Under the pieces are notes generated by a model. That model was not told where the DNA came from. It did no database searches and saw only the letters and a program-made list of their open reading frames with translations. DNA of 21,197 nucleotides, taken from the NCBI GenBank assembly GCA_945878515.1, contig CAMCTL010000046.1, forward strand, positions 1 to 21,197, given 5' to 3'. The DNA is from Flavobacterium psychrophilum. Lineage in GTDB: Bacteria; Bacteroidota; Bacteroidia; Flavobacteriales; Flavobacteriaceae. How positions within the stretch are numbered: the first letter of the stretch is position 1; each line of letters begins with the position of its first letter. Position numbers and translations under genes: made by a program. Shown here piece after piece: positions 12,997-19,514 of the stretch.

Positions 12997-14655
12997 ATGA
13001 GTCCGCTAAATCGATTTTATAATTTATTACTTCTTGACAAAAAAGATGTTTTGCAATTGTTTTTCTATGCCATTTTTGCGGGTTTAGTCAGTCTTTCGTT
13101 GCCACTGGGAATTCAAGCAATTATCAATTTTATACAATCAGGCAGGGTTAGTGTTTCTTGGATTGTATTGGTTGTACTTGTCGTTATTGGCGTAGCGCTA
13201 GTAGGAATATTGTCTATGATGCAACTTCGTATTACTGAGAATTTGCAGCAAAAGATATTCATTAGATCCTCATTTGAATTTGCAGGTAGAATGCCAAGAA
13301 TAAAATTTGAAGAATTATACGGCACCTATCCTCCCGAGTTAGCAAATCGTTTTTTCGATACAATGTCTATTCAAAAAGGGACTTCAAAATTATTGATTGA
13401 TTTTTCCGCAGCTTTACTTCAAATTGTTTTTGGCGTAATTTTACTTTCCTTGTACCATCCCTATTTTATCGTTTTTGGGTTTATGTTACTTGTTTTACTG
13501 TACTATATTTTTAAATTTTCATATAATCCAGGCTTAGAAACTAGTTTGTATGAATCCAAATACAAGTATAAAGTGGCAGCTTGGTTGCAAGAAATTGCCA
13601 GAAATAATTTCAGCTTTCGCAATGAATTGAATTACGATTATGCGCTTCAAAAAAACGATTATTTGGTTACCGATTATCTTAAATATCGTGAAAAACATTT
13701 TAACGTTGTCAAAAGGCAATTTGCGCAATTAATTATTTTCAAAGTAATTATTACGGCTAGTTTGTTAAGTATTGGTGGTTATTTAGTACTATCTCAAGAA
13801 ATGAACATTGGGCAATTTGTAGCGGCCGAAATTATAATTTTGTTGGTGATTGGATCGGTCGAAAAAATAATTTTAGGTCTCGAAACGTTTTATGATGTGT
13901 TGACATCTGTAGAAAAGATAGGTGTTGTTACCGATATGGTTCTTGAAGACGAAAGCAACACGGAAATTAAAAGTTGTTTCACGTCTTTAACGCTAGAAAT
14001 CAATAATTTAACGTTTAATTTCCCGGGTGCAGTTAATGCAATTTTGAAAGATATAACATTAAACATTAAGCCTGCAGAAAAAATAGTGATTGAGGGAACA
14101 AATGGTTCTGGAAAAACAACGCTGATTCGTTTGTTATCAGGACTTTTACAGCCAACCTCTGGTTCTTTTTATATTAATGACGATACTTTTCAGAAAATTG
14201 ATTTAAAGCAATATCGCGCTCAAATTGGTAGCGTAATTTATGGTGAAACGCCATTCGAAGGAAGTATTTTAGACAACATTACATTCAAAGATCCAAATGT
14301 AAGTCAAGACAATATTAAATGGGCGATTGAAGCTGTTCAACTTTCTTCTTATATAAAAACACTTTCAGACGGTTTGAATACCATAATTTTTCCGCAAGGA
14401 AGACAACTTTCTGCGTCCAATGCTCAAAAAATTCTTTTGGCTCGAAGTTTTGTGCACAAGCCAAAAATACTTTTTTATGAAGACCCAACAGACACGATGG
14501 ATCAGAAAGTAGCCAATGAAATTATTGATTTTATATGCGCTCCCGAAAACAAGTGGACAATTATAGTTTCTTCTAAAAACCCGTATTGGAAAACAAAGTG
14601 TTCGCGCAATATTATTATGGATAAAGGACAAATTATTTTTGATTCTAAAAATTAA
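12997..14655 (+). CDS. ABC transporter permease/ATP-binding protein with degenerate nucleotide-binding motifs
   Basis: A 552-residue half-transporter with an N-terminal transmembrane domain (about residues 15-300, including SLSLPLGIQAIINFI, VSWIVLVVLVVIGVALVG and FGVILLSLYHPYFIVFG) and a C-terminal nucleotide-binding domain. No N-terminal C39 peptidase is present. Walker A is intact, GTNGSGKTT at 367-375. Other motifs deviate. The signature reads LSASN (471-475) instead of LSGGQ, Walker B is ILFYEDPTD with Glu495-Asp496 in place of Asp-Glu, and the switch-His position reads VSSKN with Ser526. It should bind ATP but may hydrolyse it poorly. HlyD- and TolC-type genes follow (six bases to hlyD), giving a type I secretion or efflux arrangement. 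The substrate is unknown. Confidence 0.85.
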   Translation: MSPLNRFYNLLLLDKKDVLQLFFYAIFAGLVSLSLPLGIQAIINFIQSGRVSVSWIVLVVLVVIGVALVGILSMMQLRITENLQQKIFIRSSFEFAGRMPRIKFEELYGTYPPELANRFFDTMSIQKGTSKLLIDFSAALLQIVFGVILLSLYHPYFIVFGFMLLVLLYYIFKFSYNPGLETSLYESKYKYKVAAWLQEIARNNFSFRNELNYDYALQKNDYLVTDYLKYREKHFNVVKRQFAQLIIFKVIITASLLSIGGYLVLSQEMNIGQFVAAEIIILLVIGSVEKIILGLETFYDVLTSVEKIGVVTDMVLEDESNTEIKSCFTSLTLEINNLTFNFPGAVNAILKDITLNIKPAEKIVIEGTNGSGKTTLIRLLSGLLQPTSGSFYINDDTFQKIDLKQYRAQIGSVIYGETPFEGSILDNITFKDPNVSQDNIKWAIEAVQLSSYIKTLSDGLNTIIFPQGRQLSASNAQKILLARSFVHKPKILFYEDPTDTMDQKVANEIIDFICAPENKWTIIVSSKNPYWKTKCSRNIIMDKGQIIFDSKN

Positions 14656-14661
14656 ACTACA

Positions 14662-16020
14662 ATGCTAAATCTATCTGATAACAAGAGTCTTTTTGATGAA
14701 AAGGTAAACAAGTTCCAAACTATCAAAAATTTGGAAAACCGACCGCATTACAAAATTTTAAATAAAATTATTGTAGTGGTTTCTATACTTTGTTTAATAG
14801 TTTTGTTTCTACCTTGGACACAGAATATTTCTGGAAGTGGCGCAGTAACCACCTTGAAGCCCAACCAAAGACCGCAAACAATTCAGAGTGTTATTTCTGG
14901 AAGAATAGAGAAATGGTATGTAAAAGAAGGAGATTTTGTAAAAAAAGGAGATACCATTATGTTTATTTCGGAGATTAAGGAAGATTATTTTGACCCAAAT
15001 TTGGTGCAAAACACTCAGAATCAAATGATGGCAAAGACATCGGCTTTAGAATCTTATGGTTCGAAGGTTGGGGTTTTGTCAACCCAAATACAAGCCATAG
15101 AAAACGAGCAAAAGTTAAAAATCGAACAGGCACTGAACAAAATTAAACAGTCGGTTTTGAAGATAAAAAGTGATTCGATCGATCTAGTTGCTGTAAAAAC
15201 ACAACTAAAAATTGCGAATACTCAATTCAATCGTGCAACCCAATTGAACAAAGAAGGGCTAAAACCAATGACTGATGTAGAAGAAAAGCGTTTAAAGTTG
15301 CAAGAAGTAGATGCCAAAATTATTACGCAAGAAAACAAATTATTGACCAGTAAAAATGAATACATCAACGCTAAAGTTGAAATAAATAGAATAAATGCCG
15401 AATATTCAGAGAAAGCATCAAAAGCCAGAAGCGACCAATTTACAGCTTTGAGTAATCAGTTCGATACTGAAGCTCAGGTAAATAAACTAAAAAATCAATA
15501 TGCCAATTATAGTATTCGAAACGGCTTGTATTATATTAAAGCAGCCCAAAACGGTTATGTAAACAGAGCCATTCAAGCTGGAATCGGCGAAACCATCAAA
15601 GAAGGAACGCCGATTGCTACAATTATGCCATCTACTTATGATATTGCGGTTGAAACTTTTGTGAATCCTGTTGATTTACCTTTAATAAAAAAGGGAGAGA
15701 AAATAAGAGTTTGGTTTGACGGTTGGCCTACAATAGTTTTTTCTGGATGGCCAGATATGTCGTATGGAACTTTTGGTGGAGAAATCGTAGCTATAGAAAA
15801 CTTCATTAGCGAAAACGGAAAATTTAGAGTTTTGATTGCGCCAGACAGAACGGAAGAAAAATGGCCGTCACAGGTTCGAGTAGGTTCTGGTGCTCAAACT
15901 ATTGCATTACTCAACACCGTTCCTGTATGGTTTGAAATTTGGCGAATATTAAATGGTTTTCCACCAGATTATTATAAAACTATCAAAAAATCATCGAAAG
16001 AAACTAAAGAGAAAAAATAA
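14662..16020 (+). CDS. HlyD family periplasmic adaptor (membrane fusion protein)
   Basis: A 452-residue adaptor expected to bridge the inner-membrane ABC protein and the TolC-type channel. A single membrane helix lies at about 34-52 (NKIIVVVSILCLIVLFLPW). Next comes the first lipoyl half (VISGRIEKWYVKEGDFVKKG), a long coiled-coil hairpin of about 120-285 rich in K/E/Q, the second lipoyl half (AAQNGYVNRAIQAGIGETIKEG) and the beta-barrel region (VNPVDLPLIKKGEKIRVWFDGW). A Pro/Tyr segment and a basic tail (KSSKETKEKK) end the protein. It is an intact member of the type I secretion adaptor family. Its TAA at 16018-16020 overlaps the ATG of the first 16020 micro-ORF as TAATG, a layout associated with translational coupling. 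Confidence 0.9.
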   Translation: MLNLSDNKSLFDEKVNKFQTIKNLENRPHYKILNKIIVVVSILCLIVLFLPWTQNISGSGAVTTLKPNQRPQTIQSVISGRIEKWYVKEGDFVKKGDTIMFISEIKEDYFDPNLVQNTQNQMMAKTSALESYGSKVGVLSTQIQAIENEQKLKIEQALNKIKQSVLKIKSDSIDLVAVKTQLKIANTQFNRATQLNKEGLKPMTDVEEKRLKLQEVDAKIITQENKLLTSKNEYINAKVEINRINAEYSEKASKARSDQFTALSNQFDTEAQVNKLKNQYANYSIRNGLYYIKAAQNGYVNRAIQAGIGETIKEGTPIATIMPSTYDIAVETFVNPVDLPLIKKGEKIRVWFDGWPTIVFSGWPDMSYGTFGGEIVAIENFISENGKFRVLIAPDRTEEKWPSQVRVGSGAQTIALLNTVPVWFEIWRILNGFPPDYYKTIKKSSKETKEKK

Positions 16021-16100
16021 TGAAACGCCCAAGACAATCGTCATTGACACACGGGGAAATGATTATAGGCGTTCCATCTTCCATTAAAAACAAATATTAA
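16020..16100 (+). CDS. Micro-ORF 1 (26 codons) within repeat copy B
   Basis: The ATG overlaps the hlyD stop (TAATG). The predicted peptide begins MKRPRQSSLTHGEM and continues IIGVPSSIKNKY to a TAA at 16098-16100. Micro-ORF 2 differs in four codons before its end, two of them synonymous (AGA/CGA for Arg and TCG/TCA for Ser). Translation is possible because of the overlap with hlyD, but there is no direct evidence. The sequence may instead be a structured RNA or an inserted repeat. No signal peptide or known motif is present. Confidence 0.35.
   Translation: MKRPRQSSLTHGEMIIGVPSSIKNKY
16022..16085 (+). repeat. 64-bp repeat, copy B, between hlyD and tolC
   Basis: Starts GAAACGCCCA and ends GGCGTTCCATCTTCCATT. 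It matches copy C (16108-16171) at about 59 of 64 positions and copy A (9193-9256) at about 57. An outer AACGCC/GGCGTT stem and an inner CAAT/ATTG hairpin can form. The AT-rich tail ends AAACAG immediately before the next ATGAAACG. Confidence 0.95.
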
Positions 16101-16105
16101 AACAG

Positions 16106-16180
16106 ATGAAACGCCCACGACAATCATCATTGACATACATGGAAATGATTATAGGCGTTCCATCTTCCATTAAAAAATAA
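16106..16180 (+). CDS. Micro-ORF 2 (24 codons) within repeat copy C
   Basis: Opens with ATG at 16106, five bases after the stop of micro-ORF 1, and ends with TAA at 16178-16180, 13 bases before tolC. The peptide begins MKRPRQSSLTYMEM and ends IIGVPSSIKK. It shares all but two internal residues with micro-ORF 1 before the C-terminal tail. If translated, it could couple hlyD and tolC translation. Coding status is unproven. Confidence 0.35.
   Translation: MKRPRQSSLTYMEMIIGVPSSIKK
16108..16171 (+). repeat. 64-bp repeat, copy C, immediately upstream of tolC
   Basis: Tandem partner of copy B with an 86-base period. It starts GAAACGCCCA and ends GGCGTTCCATCTTCCATT, and its AT-rich tail ends AAACAG directly before the tolC ATG. 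The eight bases that open the unit (ATGAAACG, 16106-16113) are repeated as the first eight bases of tolC (16194-16201). Confidence 0.95.
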
Positions 16181-16193
16181 ATATTATAAACAG

Positions 16194-17600
16194 ATGAAAC
16201 GTATAATTATCGCTTTTTTATTGGTTGGTTTCGCAGCAAAATCTCAAACAATTAATCCAAGTAACGTTGCGATTGATAAAGAATTTTCGTTTAATGAATT
16301 TTTGGGTTATGTAAAAAAGTACCATCCATTGGTTAAAACTGCAAATTTAGAAATCAGCAATGCACAAGCTAATTTAATGATGGCTAGAGGCGGTTTCGAC
16401 CCGAAAATCGAGGTAGATTTTGATCAAAAACAATTTAAAAACAAGGATTATTACTCGGTGATTAATAGCAGTTTTAAAATTCCAACCTGGTATGGTGTTG
16501 AAATAAAAGCGGGATTCGATAACAATCAAGGTATATTTTTAAACCCTGAAAATAATGTTCCTACTAATGGTTTGGCTGCGATAGGTATTAATGTGCAACT
16601 CGGACAAGGACTTTTTATCAATCAACGAATGGCCGATTTGCGAAAAGCCAAATTTCAAATCCAATTGAGCCAAGCCGAAAGAAAGCTGGAAGCTATCAAA
16701 GTCTTGTATGATGCTGCGGTAGCCTATTTTAATTGGAAGAGAAATTACAACGAGGTGAAATTATATCAACAGTATAATGTAAATGCTCAAATACGGTTTA
16801 AAGGTGTAAAGGAATTAATCAATCAAGGAGACAAACCCGCAATTGATAGTATTGAAGCGGGAATTATTGTTAAAAATAGATTGTTGAGCCTTGAAGATTC
16901 GCAATTAAAATTGACCAAAGCAAAACTCGAACTATCCAATTTTATTTGGATAGAAAATAACATTCCTGTAGAACTCTCTGATTCTTTGTTTCCAGAGGAA
17001 AAATTAGACACAACTATTCGAGAAACCTTGAGAACCAACGATTTGTTGAATGCCGATTTTTCAATAACCAATCACCCCAAAATAAACGCTTTAGAAAGAA
17101 AAGTGGATATGCTTCGGGTAGACAAGGATTTAAAAGCGAATATGCTTTTACCAAAAATCGATGTGGGTTATTCTTACTTATCTGAACCTAGTTACATTCA
17201 AGATCAGAATTTTAATAATTACAAATTGGGAATGAATTTTAATTTCCCGCTTTTTTTGAGAAAGGAAAGAGGGAGTTTGAAGATTGCAAAATTCAAAATT
17301 CAAGAAACTGAATTCGCACTTGGTTTAGAAAAAGTACAACTCACCAACAAGATCAATGCTCAAAAAATCGAAATAGAATCACTTATAAAACAACGAAATT
17401 TAATAGATGGATTAGTTAAGGACAACAATGCTATGCTCACCTCCGAGGAGCGATTGTTTTCTTTTGGCGAAAGCTCCTTATTTTTAATCAATACCCGAGA
17501 AAACAATCTGGTAACTGCGCAACTAGCGGCAATATCACTAGAAAATCGTTTTCTAATTTCTAATTCGGAACTCTTCAAAATAATGGCAAATCCTGATTGA
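16194..17600 (+). CDS. TolC family outer-membrane efflux/secretion channel
   Basis: A 468-residue outer-membrane factor with a signal peptide (MKRIIIAFLLVGFAAKSQ). Two internal OEP-type repeats are expected. The first includes FLGYVKKYHPLVKTANLEISNAQANLMMARGGFDPKIEVDFD, typed here as YVKKYHPLVKTANLEI and MMARGGFDPKIEVDFD. The second starts at about LNADFSITNHPKINALERKV with the LLPKIDVGYSYLS strand and a long coiled coil to the C terminus. The membrane strands and helical barrel segments fit a TolC trimer. It follows hlyD and would complete the ABC-HlyD-TolC conduit. The gap of 173 bases to hlyD, filled by two repeat units, is unusual because all other gaps in the cluster are 2-19 bases. Expression may depend on read-through from the upstream promoter. 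Confidence 0.9.
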   Translation: MKRIIIAFLLVGFAAKSQTINPSNVAIDKEFSFNEFLGYVKKYHPLVKTANLEISNAQANLMMARGGFDPKIEVDFDQKQFKNKDYYSVINSSFKIPTWYGVEIKAGFDNNQGIFLNPENNVPTNGLAAIGINVQLGQGLFINQRMADLRKAKFQIQLSQAERKLEAIKVLYDAAVAYFNWKRNYNEVKLYQQYNVNAQIRFKGVKELINQGDKPAIDSIEAGIIVKNRLLSLEDSQLKLTKAKLELSNFIWIENNIPVELSDSLFPEEKLDTTIRETLRTNDLLNADFSITNHPKINALERKVDMLRVDKDLKANMLLPKIDVGYSYLSEPSYIQDQNFNNYKLGMNFNFPLFLRKERGSLKIAKFKIQETEFALGLEKVQLTNKINAQKIEIESLIKQRNLIDGLVKDNNAMLTSEERLFSFGESSLFLINTRENNLVTAQLAAISLENRFLISNSELFKIMANPD

Positions 17601-17705
17601 AGCAATTTTGTACTTTAGAAGCGAATTGGTTTTCATCAATTATCTAGTCTTTAAATACCTCATTTTTTTATCGGATAACCAATAATTAAATTAAGTATTA
17701 AATTG

Positions 17706-17713
17706 TACTTTTG
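17706..17713 (+). promoter_or_regulatory. -7 promoter element of map
   Basis: TACTTTTG matches TAnnTTTG exactly and lies 18 bases before the ATG at 17732. Its presence argues against the in-frame TTG at 17711 being the start, because that codon is part of the promoter. Confidence 0.55.
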
Positions 17714-17731
17714 CCGTCAGAAAATTGGATT

Positions 17732-18550
17732 ATGATTATCAAAAAAACAAGAGAAGAAATAGAGTTAATGCGCGAAAGTGCTTTGATCGTTTCAAAGACA
17801 TTAGGAATGATTGCTTCCGAAATTAAAGAAGGAGTTACTACATTATATTTAGACAAAAGAGCCGAAGAATTTATACGAGATCACGGTGCTGTACCAAGTT
17901 TTCTTGGATTGTATGGTTTTCCAAATTCGCTTTGCATGAGTCCAAATGCGCAAGTGGTTCACGGAATTCCGAACAATAAACCCCTAGAAAGTGGCGATGT
18001 CATTTCTGTAGACTGTGGTGCATATAAAAACGGATACCACGGCGACCATGCTTACTCCTTTGAAATTGGCGAAGTAGCTCCAGAAGTCAAAAAATTACTA
18101 AAAGTTACCAAAGAATCTCTTTATGTTGGCATTCGCCAATTTAGAGCCGGCAACCGTGTAGAAGATGTTGGAAATGCCATCCAAAAATATACCGAAAGTT
18201 TCGGATATGGTGTGGTTAGGGAGTTGGTTGGTCACGGTGTTGGTCAGAAAATGCACGAAGATCCTGAAATGCCCAATTACGGAAAACGCGGTCGTGGCAA
18301 ACTCTTAATCGAAGGAATGGTGGTTGCCATTGAGCCAATGATTAACATGGGAACCAAAAACATCAAACACCATAAAGACGGTTGGACAATCACTACAGCC
18401 GACGGAAAACCATCGGCTCATTTTGAGCACGATGTTGCTATTATTGATGGGAAGCCAGAAATTTTATCCACTTTTGCTTATATTTATGAAGCACTAGGAA
18501 TCGTAAGCAACGAGGAAGATGAGTTTAGAAGAACCCCGTTAGTATTTTAG
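17732..18550 (+). CDS. map: Type I methionine aminopeptidase
   Basis: A 272-residue cytoplasmic metalloprotease that removes the N-terminal methionine from new proteins. The five metal ligands of the family are present: Asp94 and Asp105 in ISVDCGAYKNGYHGDHAYSF, His168 in GHGVGQKMHEDP, Glu201 in IEPM and Glu232 in HFEHDVAI. Also conserved is the region VVHGIPNNKPLESGD. I chose the ATG at 17732, which gives MIIKKTREEIELMRES. The reading frame extends seven codons upstream to a TTG, but that codon overlaps the -7 promoter element. Length is standard and nothing is odd. Confidence 0.96.
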   Translation: MIIKKTREEIELMRESALIVSKTLGMIASEIKEGVTTLYLDKRAEEFIRDHGAVPSFLGLYGFPNSLCMSPNAQVVHGIPNNKPLESGDVISVDCGAYKNGYHGDHAYSFEIGEVAPEVKKLLKVTKESLYVGIRQFRAGNRVEDVGNAIQKYTESFGYGVVRELVGHGVGQKMHEDPEMPNYGKRGRGKLLIEGMVVAIEPMINMGTKNIKHHKDGWTITTADGKPSAHFEHDVAIIDGKPEILSTFAYIYEALGIVSNEEDEFRRTPLVF

Positions 18551-18560
18551 ACATTAAAAA

Positions 18561-18633
18561 CTTATATGACTTTAAATGGCTTATATGGTTAAAGAATTTA
18601 TCGAAACATATAAGGCATTTAAGGTCATTTAAG
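18561..18633 (+). repeat. Large imperfect hairpin between map and the methyltransferase gene
   Basis: Bases 18561-18590 and 18604-18633 are inverted repeats pairing at about 27 of 30 positions, including one G-T pair, around a 13-base loop. The arms start CTTATATGACTTTAAATGG and end CATTTAAGGTCATTTAAG. No T tract follows, so it is not a classic terminator. It could stabilise the map 3' end or act as a bidirectional pause. Confidence 0.75.
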
Positions 18634-18648
18634 AAGAATAAAAACCTG

Positions 18649-18656
18649 TATTTTTG
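18649..18656 (+). promoter_or_regulatory. -7 promoter element of the methyltransferase/helicase operon
   Basis: TATTTTTG matches TAnnTTTG exactly and lies 18 bases before the ATG at 18675. The in-frame TTG at 18654 is part of this element. Confidence 0.5.
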
Positions 18657-18674
18657 AACCTTTGTGTAATAAAA

Positions 18675-19508
18675 ATGAAAAAACTCTTCAAATTAATCCT
18701 CAATACCATCCCTCGTCCACTATTAATTCGTTTGAGCTATGTGGCTCGACCTATTATTGCATTTTCTCTAAAAGGGAACAAATTCACTGATCCAATCGAC
18801 GGAAAAAGTTTCAAATCGATGTTGCCTTATGGATACGAAACACAGCGCAATAATGTGCTATCGCCTAGCACACTTTCGCTAGAAAGACACCGTTTGTTGT
18901 GGTTGTATTTAAAAGAGCAAACCGATTTTTTTCAATCTGAACCGGCTTCAAATTTTAAAGTTTCAAATTCTAATCGAGTACAATTAAGAAATGCTGAAAT
19001 AAATTCAGCATTAAAAGTATTGCATTTTGCACCCGAACAAGCTTTTTACAAATTGTTTCGCAAGCAAAAAAACCTAGAATACACTACAACCGACTTGTTT
19101 TCGCCTTTAGCAGATGTAAAAGCGGATATTTGTAATTTACCTTTCAAAGACAATCAATATGATGTTATTCTTTGTAATCACGTTTTGGAACACATTCCAG
19201 ATGACACTAAAGCAATGCAGGAATTGTATCGTGTTTTGAAACCAGGCGGAATGGCAATTCTTCAAATTCCACAAGATTTAAAACGGGAAGTTACTTTTGC
19301 AGATGATACAATCACCGACCAAAAAGAACGTGCCAAAATCTTCGGGCAATACGACCACGTTCGTATTTATGGTCGTGATTATTTTGATAAATTGAGAAGC
19401 ATCGGATTTAGAGTAATCGAGGAAGATTATACTAATAAAATTGCTCCTGAATTAGTAGAGAAATATTGTTTGGCAAAAGGCGAAATTATTCCTGTTTGTT
19501 TCAAATAA
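18675..19508 (+). CDS. Class I SAM-dependent methyltransferase
   Basis: A 277-residue protein of the Methyltransf_11 type from the ATG at 18675. The Rossmann core shows strand 1 as ALKVLHFAPEQAFYKLF, which is less glycine-rich than the usual GxGxG, an acidic end of strand 2 in YTTTDLF, then DVKADICNLPFKDNQYDVILC, HVLEHIPDDTKAMQELYRVL and KPGGMAILQIP. The substrate is unknown. The N-terminal part (IPRPLLIRLSYVARPIIAFSL) is hydrophobic and may associate with the membrane. The frame begins at a TTG at 18654 inside the promoter, so the ATG 21 bases later is preferred. The stop is followed only six bases later by the TTG start of the helicase, suggesting co-transcription. Confidence 0.85.
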   Translation: MKKLFKLILNTIPRPLLIRLSYVARPIIAFSLKGNKFTDPIDGKSFKSMLPYGYETQRNNVLSPSTLSLERHRLLWLYLKEQTDFFQSEPASNFKVSNSNRVQLRNAEINSALKVLHFAPEQAFYKLFRKQKNLEYTTTDLFSPLADVKADICNLPFKDNQYDVILCNHVLEHIPDDTKAMQELYRVLKPGGMAILQIPQDLKREVTFADDTITDQKERAKIFGQYDHVRIYGRDYFDKLRSIGFRVIEEDYTNKIAPELVEKYCLAKGEIIPVCFK

Positions 19509-19514
19509 TCGGTC

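Noticed and set aside
9193..16171. The 64-bp repeats as a CRISPR array or integron attC sites
   Set aside because: Only two tandem units with no variable spacers and no cas genes. The AACGCC/GGCGTT arms have the wrong orientation for attC core sites, and no integrase is present.
17711..17731. TTG at 17711 as the start of map
   Set aside because: This TTG is part of the TACTTTTG promoter element, and the ATG at 17732 gives the standard protein.
18654..18674. TTG at 18654 as the methyltransferase start
   Set aside because: It falls within the TATTTTTG promoter element. The ATG at 18675 is preferred.
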